Origin: Prevotellaceae bacterium UBA6398
GTDB lineage: Bacteria > Bacteroidota > Bacteroidia > Bacteroidales > Bacteroidaceae
Direction of reading: 5' to 3'
DNA: 64,000 nucleotides
NCBI GenBank assembly: GCA_002437495.1
Contig: DJQA01000016.1
Location: 31,654 to 95,653 of the forward strand
Shown here: positions 60,599 to 64,000 of the stretch, piece after piece
Layout of the letters: every line of letters begins with the position of its first letter
Numbering within the stretch: position 1 is the stretch's first letter
The notes under the pieces: generated by a model
The model's database searches: none
The model's input: only the letters and a program-made list of their open reading frames with translations
What the model was told of the DNA's origin: nothing
Program-made: the position numbers and the translations under genes

Positions 60599-61051
60599 CT
60601 ATTGTATTTGCACTACGGCATAAAGTATAAGAGCGTAGCGCACAGCTTTTCCTATGGTCATGAACACCAAAGTCATAATGAAGTCGGCGCGCAGCAGACC
60701 GAGTGCAACCGTTATTGCAGAACCGAGTATGGGAGCCCACGACAGCAAGGCCATCAGAGGACCGTACTTTCTTACAAACACTTCGGCCTTGTCCATTTTC
60801 TCCTTGCTTATGTGGGCATGCTTTTCAAGCCAGTCCAATTTTCCCAGTCTGCCAAGACCGTAATTAAGGCTGCTTCCAAGCACATTTCCCGCCGTGCCCC
60901 ACAAAAGCAGGCTCATGTTCGACACTCCGGCAAGCTTGAGCGCTGTCATTACAAGCTCCGAGCTGAATGGTATTATGCTGCCTGCCAAAAGGGCGGAAAG
61001 AAACATTCCGAACCCTCCGAACTGTACAAGAAAATCGGTTAATTCTGCCAT
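60599..61051 (-). CDS. YqaA-family membrane protein (VTT/DedA-like)
   Basis: The 150-residue polytopic protein has the family pattern FGMFLSALLAGSIIPFSSELV, AGNVLGSSLNYGLGRLGK and KYGPLMALLSWAPILGSAITVALG. DedA-type proteins are linked to phospholipid recycling and membrane potential; the YqaA subgroup is uncharacterised. It overlaps the upstream membrane-protein gene by 13 bases, so both are probably co-translated. Confidence 0.9.
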   Translation of the reverse strand: MAELTDFLVQFGGFGMFLSALLAGSIIPFSSELVMTALKLAGVSNMSLLLWGTAGNVLGSSLNYGLGRLGKLDWLEKHAHISKEKMDKAEVFVRKYGPLMALLSWAPILGSAITVALGLLRADFIMTLVFMTIGKAVRYALILYAVVQIQ

Positions 61052-61995
61052 ATTCCGAAATCGTGGCCTGTGAAATTGTAAAAGGCGAGAAACCCGAGAA
61101 CGGCCAGCAAAGTATAAAAATAAACATCTGCCGCAATGTTGCGTGCAAAGGAAAGGTGGTGAGCCACCAAAATACAGCTGTTAACAAGCAAAAGCTTGAA
61201 CAGCACATCGAAAAGCTGCGGTTGCAGGGCTATGAATGCCATAAGTGCTGTTTCTTCTATCATTATAACGTAGAAGAACATTCGTGTGCGTATCTTGTCG
61301 TTAAACCTCGTGCGTATAAAGTGCACCATGGCCAACGCCGACACAACTATGACGAAAGCCGCCGAAACTGCCTGTTGTTCGCCAATGGCGGAATAGTCGG
61401 GACGGGGAAAGGTGCATAGCGCAACCCAAAACTCGTCTATCCGCGCATTTGCACCGCTAAGCAGCAGGCAGGCCTCGCGCATGGCTATGGGAACCGCCGT
61501 GCCCAAAAACGCGGCCACAAAAGCTTTGCCGCTCATCGACCGCAGTTGCACAAGCATGAACAGCAAAAATAGCGGCACGAAGTAAAGCATTTGCGGAAAT
61601 ACCAGGGAACCTAAGCCAAGAAAAGCGAACGCATGGAAGGCATACCCCTGCGCGTGATATTTTTGATAAGAAAGAAATATCGAATAATACGCCAGCAGCA
61701 GGCACACAGGTGGAAGCCAATTCCACGACAGTGTCTGCCCGAAAGTCATTGCCGCCGCCATTGCCAAAAACACCGCCGCCACCATGTGCGAGCGAATGCG
61801 TAAAAGCGAGTAGCGGTTGTTGAACTCAAGCAAAAGATACGCCGTAAGTACTGTGGTGCCAAAGCCTCCCCACCATAAATAACGGTCCGGCGTTTTTTCG
61901 CTGCCGACAAACCACGAAACGGCCGCGCATGCAAAAGCGACCAGCGGCGTTATGTTGCCGGTAACAATAGCATGGCGCAACCCTCCGCATTCCAT
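61039..61995 (-). CDS. conserved multi-span membrane protein of unknown function
   Basis: The 318-residue protein is almost entirely hydrophobic with about nine membrane helices (for example ITPLVAFACAAVSWFVG and MLYFVPLFLLFMLVQL). It is adjacent to purD (12 bases) and overlaps yqaA. Such a protein next to purD is seen in related Bacteroidales, but no function is known. Glycosyltransferase or O-antigen-type membrane proteins are possible relatives, unproven. Confidence 0.75.
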   Translation of the reverse strand: MECGGLRHAIVTGNITPLVAFACAAVSWFVGSEKTPDRYLWWGGFGTTVLTAYLLLEFNNRYSLLRIRSHMVAAVFLAMAAAMTFGQTLSWNWLPPVCLLLAYYSIFLSYQKYHAQGYAFHAFAFLGLGSLVFPQMLYFVPLFLLFMLVQLRSMSGKAFVAAFLGTAVPIAMREACLLLSGANARIDEFWVALCTFPRPDYSAIGEQQAVSAAFVIVVSALAMVHFIRTRFNDKIRTRMFFYVIMIEETALMAFIALQPQLFDVLFKLLLVNSCILVAHHLSFARNIAADVYFYTLLAVLGFLAFYNFTGHDFGIWQN

Positions 61996-62007
61996 AATAT
62001 AATATGA

Positions 62008-63279
62008 CTAAAGATCCAGCCCTATGTCGGTGCGGAAGTATTTGCCTTCGAAATTAATCTTCTTTGCCACTTCCATTGAGTGGGCCAGAGCCTCTGATTT
62101 GTCCTTGCCGTATGACGAAACGGCAATCACCCTTCCGCCCGAAGTAACCGTCTGTCCGCCGCTTAGCGAAGTGCCGGAATGAAACAGTATGCTGTCGCCT
62201 TTTTCATCAAGTCCCGAAATGGGGAACCCTTTTTTGTATTCCTGCGGGTAGCCACCCGACACAAGCATCACGCATACGGCCGAACGGTCGTCAAACTCCA
62301 CCGTGCGTTTGTCGAGGTCGCCTTTGGCCACGCCCTCAAACAGGTCAACAATGTCGCTCTTAAGGCGCAGCATCACGGTCTCTGTCTCCGGGTCGCCCAT
62401 GCGGCAGTTGTACTCAATTACCATAGGCTCGCCCTTCACGTTTATCAAACCAAAGAATATGAACCCCTTGTAGTCTATCTGGTCCTCGCGAAGTCCATCC
62501 ACCGTAGGACGTATAATCCTGTCCTCAACTTTTTTCATCCACTCTTTTGTGGCGAAAGGCACGGGAGAGACCGAACCCATGCCGCCGGTGTTCAGCCCTG
62601 TGTCGTGCACACCTATGCGCTTGTAGTCCTTGGCCTCGGGCAGTATTTTATAGTGCTTGCCATCGGTAAGTACAAACACCGAACATTCTATGCCGCTAAG
62701 AAATTCCTCTATAACCACTCGCGAAGAGGCATCGCCAAACATTCCGCCGAGCATGTCCTTGAACTCGCGCTTGGCATCTTCCAAATTGTCGAGTATGAGC
62801 ACTCCCTTGCCCCCGGCAAGTCCGTCGGCCTTCAAAACGTATGGCGGCTGTAGGGTCTCAAGCAGCTCAAGCCCTTCGTCAACGGAAGTTCCGTCAAAAG
62901 TACGGTACTCGGCTGTGGGAATGCCGTGGCGGCGCATGAAATGTTTTGCAAAATCCTTACTGCCCTCAAGCTGCGCCCCGGCCTTGGAAGGACCAATCAC
63001 GGGAACTTTGCTCAATTCCTCGTCGGCAGAGCGGAAATAATCCACAATACCGTTTACGAGCGGAGCCTCGGGCCCCACCACAACCATGTCAATCCCGTTG
63101 GACTTCACAAAGTCGCCCACTTCCTCGAAGTTGTTGGTGTCAAGGCGCACATTCTCGCCCGAGTCAAGCGTACCGGCGTTGCCGGGCGCAATGTAAAGCT
63201 TGTCGGTCTTTGGGCTTTGCGCAATTTTCCACGCGAGCGCGTGCTCGCGTCCGCCGTTTCCAAGTAAAAGTATCTTCAT
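62008..63279 (-). CDS. purD: phosphoribosylamine-glycine ligase
   Basis: PurD makes glycinamide ribonucleotide in purine synthesis. The 423-residue ATP-grasp protein has KILLLGNGGREHALAWKIA at the start, VVVGPEAPLVNGIVDYF, VLKADGLAGGKGVLILDN, and EYNCRMGDPETE. It heads the run purD-membrane protein-yqaA, with a -7 box at 63319. Confidence 0.98.
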   Translation of the reverse strand: MKILLLGNGGREHALAWKIAQSPKTDKLYIAPGNAGTLDSGENVRLDTNNFEEVGDFVKSNGIDMVVVGPEAPLVNGIVDYFRSADEELSKVPVIGPSKAGAQLEGSKDFAKHFMRRHGIPTAEYRTFDGTSVDEGLELLETLQPPYVLKADGLAGGKGVLILDNLEDAKREFKDMLGGMFGDASSRVVIEEFLSGIECSVFVLTDGKHYKILPEAKDYKRIGVHDTGLNTGGMGSVSPVPFATKEWMKKVEDRIIRPTVDGLREDQIDYKGFIFFGLINVKGEPMVIEYNCRMGDPETETVMLRLKSDIVDLFEGVAKGDLDKRTVEFDDRSAVCVMLVSGGYPQEYKKGFPISGLDEKGDSILFHSGTSLSGGQTVTSGGRVIAVSSYGKDKSEALAHSMEVAKKINFEGKYFRTDIGLDL

Positions 63280-63318
63280 CGTTTCTGTTTATTTTCGGGT
63301 AAAAAATGGTATTTCGTG

Positions 63319-63326
63319 CAAAAATA
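63319..63326 (-). promoter_or_regulatory. candidate -7 box for purD
   Basis: TATTTTTG on the minus strand lies 39 bases before the purD ATG; no clear -33 box. Confidence 0.45.
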
Positions 63327-63409
63327 ATAAATTTCGTCGTGCCACACATTATAAACAAGGACTAATAAGAAAAACGGCGTTCCGCCGTGCAAAATATTGT
63401 AGCACCCCG

Positions 63410-63495
63410 AAAACTATATTTGACGTAAGAAAAACTACGTCCCATGTAGAAAAAATTATGTCTGACATAATTCAAACTACATCGGACCTTTTTTT
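63410..63495 (+). repeat. 21-bp-phased double-hairpin intergenic repeat, copy J
   Basis: Linkers end at 63413, 63434, 63455 and 63476, exactly 21 bp apart, followed by T7. It lies in the 493-base gap between divergent purD and the BspA-like gene (63280-63772), where no transcript is expected to end. ACTTGCAACC follows as in other copies. Confidence 0.9.
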
Positions 63496-63632
63496 GCCGA
63501 CTTGCAACCCCCAAATACAAACTGTCGTGAAAAACAAAGGTGCACTAATTCTGTTGTTTTTTCATGTTTTGTTTATTTCTACCGCGAATATGCTGCGGCG
63601 GAATATAAATCAACGTAAAATATGTGTGATAA

Positions 63633-63665
63633 TTTGCTTGTGATGGAAAATAAACCGTAAATTTG
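63633..63665 (+). promoter_or_regulatory. promoter of the BspA-like gene
   Basis: TTTG, 21 bases, then TAAATTTG. The leader to the ATG at 63773 would be about 103 bases, long enough for regulation. Confidence 0.6.
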
Positions 63666-63772
63666 CAACATTCCTTGACCGAATGATATACACAGTGCGC
63701 ATATTTTGGACTTGAGAGGTCGGAAAAACATAAAAACAAGTAATCAACATATTAACCAAAAGAAACAAAACT

Positions 63773-64000
63773 ATGAAAAAAGATGGAAACAACACAATGA
63801 AAAATTTCAATTTAAAGGCAATGCTGCTGTTGGCTGTGTTGCTGTGTGGTGTTGCTCCCGCGTTTGCAAGCGAAGAAATAACGCAGGACAACATGAAATA
63901 TACGCTTTTCGATGACGGAACGGCGGCTGTAAGCGGTGCTGAAAGAAGCATCACGACCGCCAACATTCCCGAAAAAATAACGTACGAGGGAAAAGACTAT
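63773..64000 (+). CDS. secreted protein N-terminus, probably BspA-like leucine-rich repeat, partial
   Basis: From the ATG at 63773, 76 codons run off the window. A signal peptide (LKAMLLLAVLLCGVAPAFAS) is preceded by a short basic stretch; a second ATG nine codons in would also serve. After the signal, YTLFDDGTAAVSGAERSI, then IPEKITYEGKDY, matches the N-terminal repeat of BspA surface proteins that bind host or polysaccharide. No C-terminal sorting domain can be seen as the gene is cut. Confidence 0.65.
   Translation, partial: MKKDGNNTMKNFNLKAMLLLAVLLCGVAPAFASEEITQDNMKYTLFDDGTAAVSGAERSITTANIPEKITYEGKDY

Overview
The window looks like a stretch of chromosome from an anaerobic gut-type member of the Bacteroidales (phylum Bacteroidota). 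The evidence is a fumarate reductase in frdC-frdA-frdB order, a PorZ-like protein with a type IX secretion C-terminal sorting domain, the dut-TPR-DUF4292-EnvC cluster, a TonB-dependent outer-membrane receptor, two GH43 glycosidases, a BspA-like surface protein start, and promoter boxes of the Bacteroidota type (TAnnTTTG, often with TTTG about 19-21 bases upstream). The family cannot be settled from the sequence alone. No insertion sequence, phage, plasmid gene or CRISPR array is visible.

Layout. 1-3482 (minus): fadD, prfB, a 47-residue membrane peptide not usually annotated, and a CYTH protein cut by the window edge. 3937-12933 (minus): sbcD, sbcC, rdgB, porZ, acyltransferase. 13469-17019 (minus): fumarate reductase. 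17362-18612 (minus): a PBP4-type carboxypeptidase, divergent from nadB-priA (18813-22903). 23172-28031 (plus): GH43, NhaD-type antiporter, TonB-dependent receptor. 28605-30997 (minus): rnpA, yidD, tatD-like, nadA. 31109-40451 (plus): a ten-gene run from dut through TPR, DUF4292, envC, sufS, ybjQ, rnhB, ruvB and ybeY to a TerC protein. 40748-41030: a Nudix gene remnant facing hisS. 41142-46505 (plus): hisS, parE, coaD and a membrane-anchored AraC regulator. 46920-53620 (plus): dgt, ung, DUF3109, an MG2-domain protein, a VanX-type dipeptidase and recO. 53964-57118 (plus): tRNA-Glu, rpsT, a LysE exporter and gyrB. 57382-59721: a second GH43 gene divergent from a WYL regulator, plus a small membrane protein. 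59802-63279 (minus): rlpA, yqaA, a membrane protein and purD. The right edge holds the start of a secreted, probably BspA-like, protein.

Most genes are housekeeping: DNA repair and recombination (sbcCD, priA, ruvB, recO, ung), nucleotide-pool hygiene (rdgB, dut, dgt), topoisomerases (gyrB, parE), translation, NAD and CoA synthesis, anaerobic respiration and envelope maintenance. The accessory part is small: the two GH43 genes, the receptor and the MG2 protein.

The most unusual feature is between the genes. Nearly every long intergenic gap carries one copy of a repeat of about 85 bp; ten copies are seen. Each is four units of about 16 bases in alternating orientation, joined by short A-rich linkers whose ends fall exactly 21 bp apart in the clearest copies. 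The units form two adjacent hairpins with T-runs on both strands. Several copies also carry conserved flanks, and two carry paired GGGCGTAT palindromes. I do not recognise this family. It could be a dispersed bidirectional terminator, a bent-DNA protein-binding site, or a non-autonomous mobile element.
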